Of a stretch of 64,000 nt of DNA, positions 32,289 through 41,718 are shown piece by piece. Within the stretch, counting starts at the first letter, position 1. Each line of letters starts with the position of its first letter. This DNA is from Clostridiales bacterium Firm_16 (GTDB taxonomy: Bacteria; Bacillota; Clostridia; Saccharofermentanales; Saccharofermentanaceae), in assembly GCA_001604185.1 (NCBI GenBank), contig LVAV01000028.1, positions 62,001-126,000 on the forward strand, read 5' to 3'. Made by a program: the position numbers and the translations under genes. The notes below the pieces were generated by a model. The model was not told where the DNA came from. It did no database searches and worked only from the letters and a program-made list of their open reading frames with translations.

Positions 32289-32356
32289 TTGCTTCTTAAT
32301 TTACAACGGAGGAAAGCAGCACACCTACTTCTATCTACATGCTGCATTTGTAGAAA

Positions 32357-32584
32357 ATGGAATTATTAACTACAATGGCCAAGTCTCTGGTCAACCATCC
32401 TGAGGATGTTTCGGTTAAGAAGTCTGAGAGAGGCAACACAGTTGTTCTCGAGCTCACAGTCAATCCTGACGATATGGGTAAGGTCATCGGTAAGGGCGGT
32501 CGTCGTGCTCAGGCGATCCGTTCCATCATGAAGGCAAAGTACCTTCGTGAAGGCAGACGTGTGATCGTTGATATCGTAGGATGA
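32357..32584 (+). CDS. khpA: KH-domain RNA-binding protein (KhpA/YlqC)
   Basis: NPDDMGKVIGKGGRRAQAIRSIM; between rpsP and rimM. Confidence 0.92.
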   Translation: MELLTTMAKSLVNHPEDVSVKKSERGNTVVLELTVNPDDMGKVIGKGGRRAQAIRSIMKAKYLREGRRVIVDIVG

Positions 32585-33105
32585 AAGATTATCTGATCAT
32601 AGGTAAGATCGGCGGCGCTCATGGCGTACGTGGAGAGGTGCGAATTACCCCTCTTACGGACGATGTGCGCCGTTTTTCAAGCCTGAAAGAATGTATGATC
32701 CTAGATGACAAGGAGCGTCTCAAGGAAGAAAGAAAGATCAAGAGCGTGCGTTTCGACGATACCCGGACACTTCTGAAGTTCGAAGGTATCGATGACCGAG
32801 ACGAGGTCGGCAAGTTCAATGGCTGTTTTCTGGCGGTATCCCGCGAGAATGCGGTCAAACTTCCGAAGGACAGGTATTTCATCGCAGATCTGATCGGCCT
32901 TTCTGTTGTCGATGCGACTCGTGGCGAACTTGGTACCATCAAGGATATTATGAATTCCGGCGCCAGTGATATTATCATCGTTAAGCGCAAGGGTAAGAAT
33001 GAACTTCTGATCCCTTACCTGAATGCTATCGTTACGTCTGTTGATCTGGAAGAAGGCGTCATGCAGGTCGTTCTTCCGGAAGGCCTTTATGAGATCTACG
33101 AGTGA
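32581..33105 (+). CDS. rimM: Ribosome maturation factor RimM
   Basis: IGKIGGAHGVRGEVRITPLTDD; PRC-barrel C-terminus. Confidence 0.93.
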   Translation: MKDYLIIGKIGGAHGVRGEVRITPLTDDVRRFSSLKECMILDDKERLKEERKIKSVRFDDTRTLLKFEGIDDRDEVGKFNGCFLAVSRENAVKLPKDRYFIADLIGLSVVDATRGELGTIKDIMNSGASDIIIVKRKGKNELLIPYLNAIVTSVDLEEGVMQVVLPEGLYEIYE

Positions 33106-33113
33106 GGCTGCAT

Positions 33114-33890
33114 ATGAAGTTCTCTGTTTTAACGTTATTTCCTGAACAGGTAAAGCGTTTCCTCGGCGAGAGCATAATCGGCCGCGCGGAGGAGAAGGGA
33201 ATACTGCAGATCGAGGCGGTGGACATCCGTGATTTCTCCGGAAACCGCTACGGCAAAGTAGACGATACGCTTTTCGGCGGCGGCACCGGCATGCTGATGC
33301 AGTGCGAACCTGTATTCCAGGCGTTTTCATCACTTTATGATGCCAAGACCGAGAAGAAACCCCATTGCATCTTCATGAGTCCGAAGGGTTCGGTCCTTAC
33401 TCAGAATAAGGCAAAAGAACTTGCCAGGTACGATCACATTGTCATTCTGTGCGGACACTACGAAGGCATCGACCAGCGAGTATTAGATGAGATCGTGGAT
33501 GAGGACATGTCTATCGGAGATTATGTATTGACCGGTGGAGAGGTAGCCGCATGCGTTGTGATCGATTGTGTATCCCGCATGATCGAAGGTGTTCTGCCTA
33601 ATTCGGAAGCCTATGAGGAAGAGTCCCATATGCAGGGATACCTTGAGGCGCCGCAGTATACCAAGCCGAATGTCTGGCACGATAAGAAGGTTCCGGAAGT
33701 GATGCTTTCCGGAAACCATGCGAAGATCAAGGAATGGAAGCGACTCCATGGTCTCTACGATACCTGGAAGCGCCGCCCGGATATGCTGGAAGGACTGGAG
33801 ATCTCTTCGGAAGACTGGAAGAAGATCCTTCAGATCGACGAAGAGAATCGTAGAAACGACAACCTCGGAGCTGACATAAATGAGAATTGA
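33114..33890 (+). CDS. trmD: tRNA (guanine-N1-)-methyltransferase TrmD
   Basis: SVLTLFPEQ, LCGHYEGIDQRV, SIGDYVLTGGE, LSGNHAKIKEWK. Confidence 0.96.
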   Translation: MKFSVLTLFPEQVKRFLGESIIGRAEEKGILQIEAVDIRDFSGNRYGKVDDTLFGGGTGMLMQCEPVFQAFSSLYDAKTEKKPHCIFMSPKGSVLTQNKAKELARYDHIVILCGHYEGIDQRVLDEIVDEDMSIGDYVLTGGEVAACVVIDCVSRMIEGVLPNSEAYEEESHMQGYLEAPQYTKPNVWHDKKVPEVMLSGNHAKIKEWKRLHGLYDTWKRRPDMLEGLEISSEDWKKILQIDEENRRNDNLGADINEN

Positions 33891-34527
33891 AGTGGAGAAC
33901 GAAGCAATTCGTGCCAGAAAGAAACAAGAGTACGAAGACCTCGTTGCTGAAATGGATGCGAAAGGCTATGAGGCCAGATTAGAGAAGATCAGCGTGCTTT
34001 TCGCCAATATCTTCGGAATTCTGGTGTTTGTGATCGTCGGCGGCATTTCAGCCTGCACTTATCTGATGGTAAACGGCAGGGATTCGATCTATGATTTCTT
34101 CGGTTCGATGAATCATTATCTCTGGATGCTGATATTTCTTGCTGTGTACGTTGTGGCCATCTTTGTTCATGAGTTTATCCATGGCTTTCTCTGGCACTTC
34201 GCATGTGAGAAGAAGTGGGGAAGTATTGACTTCGGATTTAATGCCAAGAACCTGACACCATACTGCCATTGCCGGGAAGCACTTTCACGACCGGTATACT
34301 GTCTGGGAGCCATCGGGCCCACGATTATTCTCGGGGTGATCCCGATAGTCATCTCCATATTTATTCAAAGCTGGTTTCTGCTTTCTTTCGGCGTGATCGG
34401 TGTTGTTGGCGGATGCGGGGATCTGCTGGTGATCTTTACTCTTAGAAAACATAGAGATTGCATGCTTTTCGATCATCCTTACGAAGTCGGCTATGCATAC
34501 TTTGTGGAAAAACAAAAGAATCAATAA
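33880..34527 (+). CDS. DUF3267-like integral membrane putative metalloprotease
   Basis: VHEFIHGFLWH (HEXXH) within a multi-TM protein. Confidence 0.75.
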   Translation: MRIEVENEAIRARKKQEYEDLVAEMDAKGYEARLEKISVLFANIFGILVFVIVGGISACTYLMVNGRDSIYDFFGSMNHYLWMLIFLAVYVVAIFVHEFIHGFLWHFACEKKWGSIDFGFNAKNLTPYCHCREALSRPVYCLGAIGPTIILGVIPIVISIFIQSWFLLSFGVIGVVGGCGDLLVIFTLRKHRDCMLFDHPYEVGYAYFVEKQKNQ

Positions 34528-34576
34528 ATAATGCTTGCATTAGAAAATTCGTTATGGTAACATATAACGGCTAAAA

Positions 34577-34620
34577 GGGATGGTCCGCTGCAAGATCCGG
34601 CATGAACATCTATCGGAAGA
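34577..34620 (+). promoter_or_regulatory. Candidate L19 (rplS) mRNA leader element
   Basis: GGTCCGCTGCAAGATCCGGCATGAACATC immediately upstream of rplS, resembling my recollection of the L19 leader core; not verified by covariance model. Confidence 0.4.
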
Positions 34621-34633
34621 GGAGGAAACAGAT

Positions 34634-34987
34634 ATGGATTTAGTTAAAGCAGTCGAGCAGGATAATCTGCGTAATAGCTATTCCGAGGTCGAAGTTGGTG
34701 ATCTTGTTAAAGCACACCTGAAGATCAAGGAAGGTTCCAGAGAGCGTATCCAGGTATTTGAAGGCTATGTGATTGCACGTAAGGGCGGCGGTCTTTCTGA
34801 GACCATGACAATTCGCCGTCTCTCCTATGGAGTTGGTGTTGAGCGTGTTTTACCCGTTCATTCTCCTAACATTGATAAGATTGAGATTGTCCGTAAGGGC
34901 CGTGTAAGAAGAGCGAAGCTTTATTATCTGCGTAATCGCGTTGGTAAGGCAGCTAGAATCACAGAGAAGCTTTCTTCTAAGAAGTGA
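34634..34987 (+). CDS. rplS: 50S ribosomal protein L19
   Basis: FRSGDxV-like leader, [40 protein letters not shown]; start ATG 34634 after GGAGG. Confidence 0.97.
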   Translation: MDLVKAVEQDNLRNSYSEVEVGDLVKAHLKIKEGSRERIQVFEGYVIARKGGGLSETMTIRRLSYGVGVERVLPVHSPNIDKIEIVRKGRVRRAKLYYLRNRVGKAARITEKLSSKK

Positions 34988-35011
34988 TTCGATTCAATTA
35001 TCGATACAAAT

Positions 35012-35045
35012 AAAGAGACTGTCTATCAGACAGTCTCTTTTTTGT
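35012..35045. terminator. Bidirectional terminator (rplS and convergent peptidase gene)
   Basis: Perfect 12-bp stem AAAGAGACTGTC-TATCA-GACAGTCTCTTT, T-runs both ways. Confidence 0.9.
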
Positions 35046-35062
35046 TTCTGAGATGACTTATT

Positions 35063-36727
35063 TCAGAAGTATATCTTGAATACTTCTTCGAAATTACCTT
35101 TTTTCGACCAGAACTCTTTGAATTCTTCCGGATCCACTTCTGTGAAAGCGAAGGTCTGCACGTATTCCTTCATAGCTTTGACAAAAGCTTCTTCACCGAG
35201 ATCATAGTAGAATTTAGCAAGTAGAGCAGCGCCTTTCTCGTAGATATCCCAGTAATCCATCGGCTGCGTGCGGTAATCATATAATGATTTATTCAGATCG
35301 GCGTACACTTCTCCGTTGGCGATCCCGTTGTAATGATCAGTATAATATTGGTTAACCCCGATCAGGTCTCCGATTCCAAATCTTTCAGAATCCAGTTCCG
35401 GTATACATTTCTCTGCATAATAGTGATCAAAGAAACGGGCAAATCCTTCATCAAGCCAGGCGTGACGGATCTCATCGTTTCCTACGATCCCATAGAACCA
35501 CTGATGAGCAATTTCGTGCGCAGTACAGATGTCCAGGTTGCTGGTCATTGTAAGTATTTCCTTCTTTAAATCGTCTGCACTTAAAGGTTTACCATCTATT
35601 CTCGAAGGCAGACCCAATTCGAGATCATCATTTTCGATTGTCTTCAATAGTTCATCCTCAGAAAGGTGGCCGTTCATATACTTATAAAGGAAGTCCTGGT
35701 TGTTATGCGTCTGCAAAAGTATCATTCCGGGATATTCCATCCCGCCAATGTCATCGGCTACGCTGCAGAGAAGCAGACTTAAAGATTCATACGGATACTT
35801 GCCAAGTGTCTTGTTAAACAGTTCTAAGGATTCTTTAGCAGATTTCATGACTGTCTCTGCCTGATATTGGCATGCTTCGCTATAATAGACGTGTATGTTG
35901 CAATCTTCGTGTTTAGCTGTGAGCACTTTCAGGTCTTTTGCGGCACTAAAGGCGAAATCACGCATATCATTTGCTTCATAAATGCCATCTTTCAGTGTTC
36001 CACTTGCACATACAGTATACCCTTCTGGAACATCGATCTTGACTCTGTAATCAGATATTTCCGTATAGAAGGCATCTCCGATATCAATGTAGGGTTGAAC
36101 AAGCCATTTACCGTTTTCATAGAGAGCCGGAGTGGCGATAAAATTGCCGAAATTATAGCACTCTTTAACATAGCCGTATCGATTTGGGATCTCGGGAACG
36201 GTGAGTGTATACTGCATATCCAGATCTAATGAGTCACCTTTTTTTAGCTGTGTGTCGAGTTTTACTTTGTATACGGTTTCTTTAACATTGGTCATGGATA
36301 ATTCTTTTCCCATGACCTGAATCGATTCGAAAGAAACTTTGCCGCCATTTTTGGAATAGGCAGCCGGAATTGCGTTAAAGTAGATCTCATCGAGATCAGC
36401 TCCGGTATTATTGACGTATTTCAGTTTCTGAGTAACGTTAAGCTGATGCTTTTCTGTATCCAGTTTGACGTCCATGTTGTACTGGTTTTTCGCACGCTGG
36501 GTCTGGTTAGATAATTTCTGAGGACCGATAACCGGATTCGAAGGTGCAGCGGTTGTTTCTGTGGTTGGCGCCTGTGTGCTCTCTGTTGTGGGTTCGATCG
36601 AAGCTGTTGTAGTCTGCTGTGCGGTTGTCCTGGTCGTTAATGATGTGTTTGTAGTCTGATTGCTCTGGCATGCTGTTGTGGATAGAATGGCTGCTGCCAG
36701 AAGTAAGGATAGAATTGTTTTCTTCAT
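35063..36727 (-). CDS. M1-family (gluzincin) metallopeptidase-like lipoprotein
   Basis: Lipobox-like LSTTACQS, Thr-rich linker, HEIAHQWFYG..19 residues..E zinc motif. Confidence 0.85.
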   Translation of the reverse strand: MKKTILSLLLAAAILSTTACQSNQTTNTSLTTRTTAQQTTTASIEPTTESTQAPTTETTAAPSNPVIGPQKLSNQTQRAKNQYNMDVKLDTEKHQLNVTQKLKYVNNTGADLDEIYFNAIPAAYSKNGGKVSFESIQVMGKELSMTNVKETVYKVKLDTQLKKGDSLDLDMQYTLTVPEIPNRYGYVKECYNFGNFIATPALYENGKWLVQPYIDIGDAFYTEISDYRVKIDVPEGYTVCASGTLKDGIYEANDMRDFAFSAAKDLKVLTAKHEDCNIHVYYSEACQYQAETVMKSAKESLELFNKTLGKYPYESLSLLLCSVADDIGGMEYPGMILLQTHNNQDFLYKYMNGHLSEDELLKTIENDDLELGLPSRIDGKPLSADDLKKEILTMTSNLDICTAHEIAHQWFYGIVGNDEIRHAWLDEGFARFFDHYYAEKCIPELDSERFGIGDLIGVNQYYTDHYNGIANGEVYADLNKSLYDYRTQPMDYWDIYEKGAALLAKFYYDLGEEAFVKAMKEYVQTFAFTEVDPEEFKEFWSKKGNFEEVFKIYF

Positions 36728-36931
36728 AAATGTCGCTCCTTGAAGTTTATGAAACCATATTAGCTTACTTGAGGGCGTGGAATCGTTTCTAAACTGTCAC
36801 ATTACGAATCAGTAATAATTGCGTTTATTACTTTCAGGCAAAAGAACTTGTACCGGCCCTGTAGTGGTATAATGGGATAATATATTTCAAGAAGCTGCAA
36901 AGCTTTCTGGTTTAATTCAAAGGATGAGCTT

Positions 36932-37819
36932 ATGAACGAGGCAAAAGGTAATATCAACTGGTTTCCGGGTCACATGCGCAAGGCGCTGAATGAAGTGTCC
37001 GATAAACTCAAGTTCGTGGATATCGTTTTTGAAACCGTGGATGCCAGAATTCCGATCTCCAGCCGTAATCCGGAACTGGATTCGCTGGTTGCCAAGAAAC
37101 CAAGGATCGTCGTTCTGAATAAGGCCGACCTGGCAGATGAGAAGGTGACGGAGGCCTGGCTTGCCTACTATAAGTCCCAGGGTATCTCTGCCATTGCCAT
37201 CGATGCTTCTCATAAGAAGGGCCTGGATAAACTTAGAAATATGGCAGTGGAAGCCTGCAAAGATGTGCTTTCTAAAGCGGAGGCGAAAGGTCGTATCGGA
37301 CGACCTGTGCGTGCGATGGTCGTCGGTGTACCGAATTCCGGTAAGTCTACGCTGATCAATGGACTTTGCAACCGTAAGATTGCGGTTACCGGAGATATGC
37401 CGGGTGTGACCCGCGACTTTAAGTGGGCCAGATCCGACGGACAGCTTGAACTGATGGATATGCCGGGTGTACTCTGGCCGAGACTGGGAACACCGAGAAA
37501 TCAGCTTGTTCTCACATTGACCGGTGCCGTAAAAGTGGAAGTGGTCGATGTAGTTGACGTTGCTTTCTCCGGAATGAAACTGATTGAGAAGCTCTATCCC
37601 CAGGATCTGTATACCCGTTATAAGCTGGCTCCGGAAGGATCGGATGAGTATATCGAGGATGATTATGAACGTTTCGAAGAAGCGGCCCGTAAGATGGGAT
37701 GTATTCTTTCCGGCGGTCGTATCAACGATGAGCGTTTTGCGAAGCTGTTCCTCGATGATTTCCGCAATACCCGTATTGCAAGGATTTCTCTGGAAACCCC
37801 TGATCAGCCGGACAAATAA
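36932..37819 (+). CDS. rbgA: Ribosome biogenesis GTPase YlqF/RbgA
   Basis: NWFPGHMRKAL, circularly permuted GTPase motifs NKADL, GVPNSGKSTLIN, DMPGV. Confidence 0.94.
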   Translation: MNEAKGNINWFPGHMRKALNEVSDKLKFVDIVFETVDARIPISSRNPELDSLVAKKPRIVVLNKADLADEKVTEAWLAYYKSQGISAIAIDASHKKGLDKLRNMAVEACKDVLSKAEAKGRIGRPVRAMVVGVPNSGKSTLINGLCNRKIAVTGDMPGVTRDFKWARSDGQLELMDMPGVLWPRLGTPRNQLVLTLTGAVKVEVVDVVDVAFSGMKLIEKLYPQDLYTRYKLAPEGSDEYIEDDYERFEEAARKMGCILSGGRINDERFAKLFLDDFRNTRIARISLETPDQPDK

Positions 37820-37831
37820 AGGAGAGTAACT

Positions 37832-38461
37832 ATGACTCGTGAAGAGAAACTGAAAGCTAAATATGTGGAAATGTCGGCCTTCGAGAATGAATGTATAGCT
37901 GAGGGAACTCCGATTGCCTGTGGTATCGATGAGGCGGGAAGAGGTCCTCTGGCCGGTCCGGTTGTGGCAGCAGCCTGTATCCTGGATCCTGACAAGCCGA
38001 TCTATGGATTAGATGATTCCAAGAAATTATCTCCGAAGAAGAGAGATATGCTGTACGATGAGATCGTCGAGAAGGCGAAGGCATTCTGCATTATCCGGGT
38101 CGAACCCCAGGAGATCGATCAGGTCAATATCCTTGAAGCAACTAAAAACGCCATGCGTGCTGCAGTCAAAGGCCTGGTGGTAAAGCCGGATGTACTTCTG
38201 ATCGATGCCGTGAACCTTTCCGGTACAGGTATTCCTGTAAAGCCCATAATCAAGGGTGATGCAAAGTCCAATTCCATTGCGGCCGCTTCCATTCTTGCGA
38301 AGGTGGCTCGAGACCGGATCATGGTCGAGTACGATAAAGAATACCCCGGATACGGATTTGCACAGCACAAGGGGTATGGTACGGCAGCGCATTATGCCGC
38401 TATTCATGAATTGGGAATCTCTCCTATTCACAGAATGAGTTTTCTTAAGAAGATGCACTGA
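37832..38461 (+). CDS. rnhB: Ribonuclease HII
   Basis: CGIDEAGRGPLAGPVVAAACIL, DDSKKLSPKKR, AAASILAKVARDR. Confidence 0.96.
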   Translation: MTREEKLKAKYVEMSAFENECIAEGTPIACGIDEAGRGPLAGPVVAAACILDPDKPIYGLDDSKKLSPKKRDMLYDEIVEKAKAFCIIRVEPQEIDQVNILEATKNAMRAAVKGLVVKPDVLLIDAVNLSGTGIPVKPIIKGDAKSNSIAAASILAKVARDRIMVEYDKEYPGYGFAQHKGYGTAAHYAAIHELGISPIHRMSFLKKMH

Positions 38462-38500
38462 TTCCTGAAACACACGTTCTCGTGATCGAAAGGACGGCCT

Positions 38501-38863
38501 ATGACCAGAAACCGGGATATCGGAAACAGCTCTGAAGAATATGTCGCAGGTTATCTTGAGCGCCGCGGGTCGAAGATCCTTGCAAGAAATTATGCCGTGC
38601 ATCGGGTCGGGGAGATCGATATCATCTGTGAATATAAAAGCAAGATCCTGGTGATCGAAGTAAAGTCACGACATTCGTCTCTTTCCTATGGCACGCCGGA
38701 AGAAGCCGTCACTCGCCAGAAGCAGAGTAAGATCATGAAAACTGCTGTATACTATTGTAAAGAGAACGACATCTCTTTAGACAGAGTGTCTTTCTTTGTT
38801 GCCGGCGTGATTCACGATGTGCAGGGCAATATACTGGATGTACAGTTTACACCCTTTGAGTGA
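38501..38863 (+). CDS. YraN family (UPF0102) nuclease-fold protein
   Basis: GNSSEEYVAGYLERRGSKILARNYAVHRVGEIDIICEYKSKILVIEVKSR. Confidence 0.92.
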   Translation: MTRNRDIGNSSEEYVAGYLERRGSKILARNYAVHRVGEIDIICEYKSKILVIEVKSRHSSLSYGTPEEAVTRQKQSKIMKTAVYYCKENDISLDRVSFFVAGVIHDVQGNILDVQFTPFE

Positions 38864-38892
38864 ACAAGACTAATGTAATGAGTGAGCGTGAT

Positions 38893-40182
38893 ATGAAGTT
38901 CTTTTTCCGTAAGAGTAAGACGATCCTTGCTGTTCTTTTAGCATTAATTATGGGAATGTCTTGTTCTTGTTCGGAAGTTTTCGATAGTAAGGTTTCAACA
39001 ACTCCAGAGAAAATCACGACATCTTCGGCCACGACAGCCGAAACAACAGAAATCACAACCTTGGAGACCTCCGAGACTTCCGATGAAACAAGCGAGTCTG
39101 AGACGACCGTAGTAGAAACACCTGTAGAGACGGATCTTACGGAAAGTACGGACACCGAGACAGAAACTTCCGAAACTCTTCAATCCTCTGACCCGGCGCA
39201 GAAACACGATGGCTGGCTGGTTGCACACTACATCGATGTGGACCAGGGAGATGCATCCTTGATCGTCTGTGACGGCGAGGCCATGCTGATCGATGGCGGT
39301 TCATCTGAAAAATCCGACCTGATCTATTCCTATCTCAAGAAGAATGAGATCGAGCATCTCAAGTATATCGTTGCCACCCATCCGGATGATGACCATATCG
39401 GCGGTTTGTCAGCGGCTCTGAATCTGGTTACTGTTGAACGGGCATTCTGCTCCGTGGACGAATACGACAGCCGTCCATTCTCCAGTTTTATGAAATACTT
39501 GAATAAGCAGAAGGTAGAACTGGAGATCCCTGACCCTGGTACGGAACTGTCTCTCGGTGGTGCGAAAGTTACCGTTCTTGCGCCTATTGAGCAATTAGAG
39601 GGAACGAATAACAACTCTATCGTGATCCGGGTCGAATATGGTAATACGTCATTTCTTTATACCGGCGATGCGGAGTATGACGAAGAGTACTCGATGCTGT
39701 ACTCCGACGTGAATCTTCAAAGCGACGTGCTGAAAGTCGGCCATCACGGCAGTCAGTATTCATCATCCGATGATTTCCTGGATGAAGTCTCGGCCAAGAT
39801 TGCCGTGATCTCCTGCGGTTATGAGAATTCGTACGGATTCCCGAAACAAGACGTTCTGGATCTGCTCAAAGAGCGGGATGTGGATCTGTATCGGACCGAT
39901 ATGCATGGAACGATTCTTGTGAGCAGTGACGGGGAGTCGCTCACGGTGACTACGGAAAAAGAACCCTCAGGTGATATCTTCCTCGCCCCGGGCCTGATCG
40001 AGGAACCCCCGGTAGATGAGCATGATTGTGATTACATTGCCAATACGAGTTCTTTCAAATTCCACCGGCCGAATTGCGAGGCCGTCAGGAAGATGAGCGA
40101 GAAAAACAAGATGTACTTTAAAGGCGATCGGGAAGAGCTGATCGCAGATGGATATCAGCCTTGCAAGATCTGTCACCCGTAG
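38893..40182 (+). CDS. Secreted/lipoprotein ComEC-type metallo-beta-lactamase-fold hydrolase with C-terminal Ada-like Cys/His motif
   Basis: Signal region with C residues, Ser/Thr/Glu linker, LIDGGSSE, THPDDDHIGG, VGHHGSQYSS; tail FHRPNCEAV...GYQPCKICHP. Confidence 0.85.
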   Translation: MKFFFRKSKTILAVLLALIMGMSCSCSEVFDSKVSTTPEKITTSSATTAETTEITTLETSETSDETSESETTVVETPVETDLTESTDTETETSETLQSSDPAQKHDGWLVAHYIDVDQGDASLIVCDGEAMLIDGGSSEKSDLIYSYLKKNEIEHLKYIVATHPDDDHIGGLSAALNLVTVERAFCSVDEYDSRPFSSFMKYLNKQKVELEIPDPGTELSLGGAKVTVLAPIEQLEGTNNNSIVIRVEYGNTSFLYTGDAEYDEEYSMLYSDVNLQSDVLKVGHHGSQYSSSDDFLDEVSAKIAVISCGYENSYGFPKQDVLDLLKERDVDLYRTDMHGTILVSSDGESLTVTTEKEPSGDIFLAPGLIEEPPVDEHDCDYIANTSSFKFHRPNCEAVRKMSEKNKMYFKGDREELIADGYQPCKICHP

Positions 40183-40424
40183 GTATTTATATCTGTATTT
40201 GTTAAAATGCCATCGAAGTGCCTGGTAAAAGTGGTTCTTTTGGACAATTCACCGATTTTTGAAATTCGTTTTGCAAGTTGCTTGCCAAAATCTTTCAAAT
40301 ATACCATAATGGGTAAGGCTCTGGACGAGTTGTGTTTTCTTAAAATGCAAGACGGAGCTACCGAAAATTCTTTTTTAGTTCTTTTCAAGTAGAAATGGTA
40401 TAGAAACCAAGGAGGCCGACGGCA

Positions 40425-41714
40425 ATGAAGACGTATCGCGAATTGAGCAAAGCAGAACTGCAAGAAGTGCTGAAGATCCTGGAGATCAGATACAATGATC
40501 TGAAATCCCGTAATCTGACTCTTGATATGACGCGTGGTAAGCCGAGTCCGGATCAGTTGAATCTGGCTAATAAGATGCCGACCCTCCTGGATACAGATAA
40601 TCTGAAGGCAGAAGATGGTTCTGACTGCCGTAACTATGGCGTGCCTTATGGTATCAAGGAAGTGAAGAACCTTTTTGGTGAGATCCTGGATGTGGATCCT
40701 TCTCTGGTTACAGTCGGCAATAATTCCAGCCTGCAGCTGATGTACGATACTATTGCACGTTCCCTTATCTTCGGTGAGATCGAGTCCGAGAAGCCTTGGG
40801 CACAGATCCCGAACCGTAAGTGGATCTGTCCGGTACCGGGTTATGACAGACATTTCCTCGTAACCGAGACTCTGGGTTTCGAACTCATCGCTGTTCCGCT
40901 TAACGAAGATGGTCCGGATATGGATATGGTAGAGAAGCTTGTAGCTGAGGATCCGAGCATCCTGGGTATGTGGGCTATGCCGCTTTACAGCAATCCGGAT
41001 GGATATATTTATTCCGAAGAAGTATGCAAGCGTCTGGTTTCCATGAAGACTGCTGCTCCTGACTTCCGTATTCTCTGGGATAATGCATATGTTGTACATC
41101 ACCTCTATGATGATGCTGATAAGCAGGGAACTCTGCCGGATATCCTTAAGCTGGCCCGTGAAGCCGGTAATCCGAACCGTGTATATGAATTTGCTTCTAC
41201 AAGTAAGATCACTTTCGCCGGTTCCGGTATTGCCTGCATGGCTGCAAATGAAGAAAATACGACCCGCGCCAGAAAGTATCTGGGCGTTCAGTCCATCGGT
41301 CCGAACAAGATCGTTCAGTTGATGCATGCCAAGTACGTACCGAATCTCGAAGCAGTAAAGAAGATCATGAGCCAGCAGGCTGAGATCCTCCGTCCGAAGT
41401 TCGAGATGGTACTGAAGATCCTCAAGGAAGAGTTCGAAGGCAGCGGTGTAGCACATTGGAATAATCCTCTGGGCGGTTATTTCGTATCTTTGTTCGTTAT
41501 GGAAGGAACCGCGAAGGAAACCGTTAAACTTGCAAAAGAGTGCGGCGTTGCTCTGACTCCGGCCGGCGCAACCTATCCTTACGGTAAGGATCCGTCTGAC
41601 AGCAATATCCGTATTGCACCGAGTTTCCCGAATGTAAAAGATATCGAAGTTGCGGTTACAGTTCTCTCGGTTTGTGCTAAACTATCTGCTGTAAGAAAAC
41701 TTTTGGAGGAGTAA
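40425..41714 (+). CDS. PLP-dependent aminotransferase class I/II (aspartate aminotransferase-like)
   Basis: [43 protein letters not shown]. Confidence 0.87.
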   Translation: MKTYRELSKAELQEVLKILEIRYNDLKSRNLTLDMTRGKPSPDQLNLANKMPTLLDTDNLKAEDGSDCRNYGVPYGIKEVKNLFGEILDVDPSLVTVGNNSSLQLMYDTIARSLIFGEIESEKPWAQIPNRKWICPVPGYDRHFLVTETLGFELIAVPLNEDGPDMDMVEKLVAEDPSILGMWAMPLYSNPDGYIYSEEVCKRLVSMKTAAPDFRILWDNAYVVHHLYDDADKQGTLPDILKLAREAGNPNRVYEFASTSKITFAGSGIACMAANEENTTRARKYLGVQSIGPNKIVQLMHAKYVPNLEAVKKIMSQQAEILRPKFEMVLKILKEEFEGSGVAHWNNPLGGYFVSLFVMEGTAKETVKLAKECGVALTPAGATYPYGKDPSDSNIRIAPSFPNVKDIEVAVTVLSVCAKLSAVRKLLEE

Positions 41715-41718
41715 GCGC

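Noticed and set aside
40207-40392. 61-aa ORF in the gap before the aminotransferase
   Set aside because: No ribosome-binding site, overlaps a promoter-like TTGCCA-N17-CATAAT; more likely leader/noncoding
40173-41456. 427-aa minus-strand ORF opposite the aminotransferase
   Set aside because: Antisense to a clear PLP enzyme; no recognisable domain
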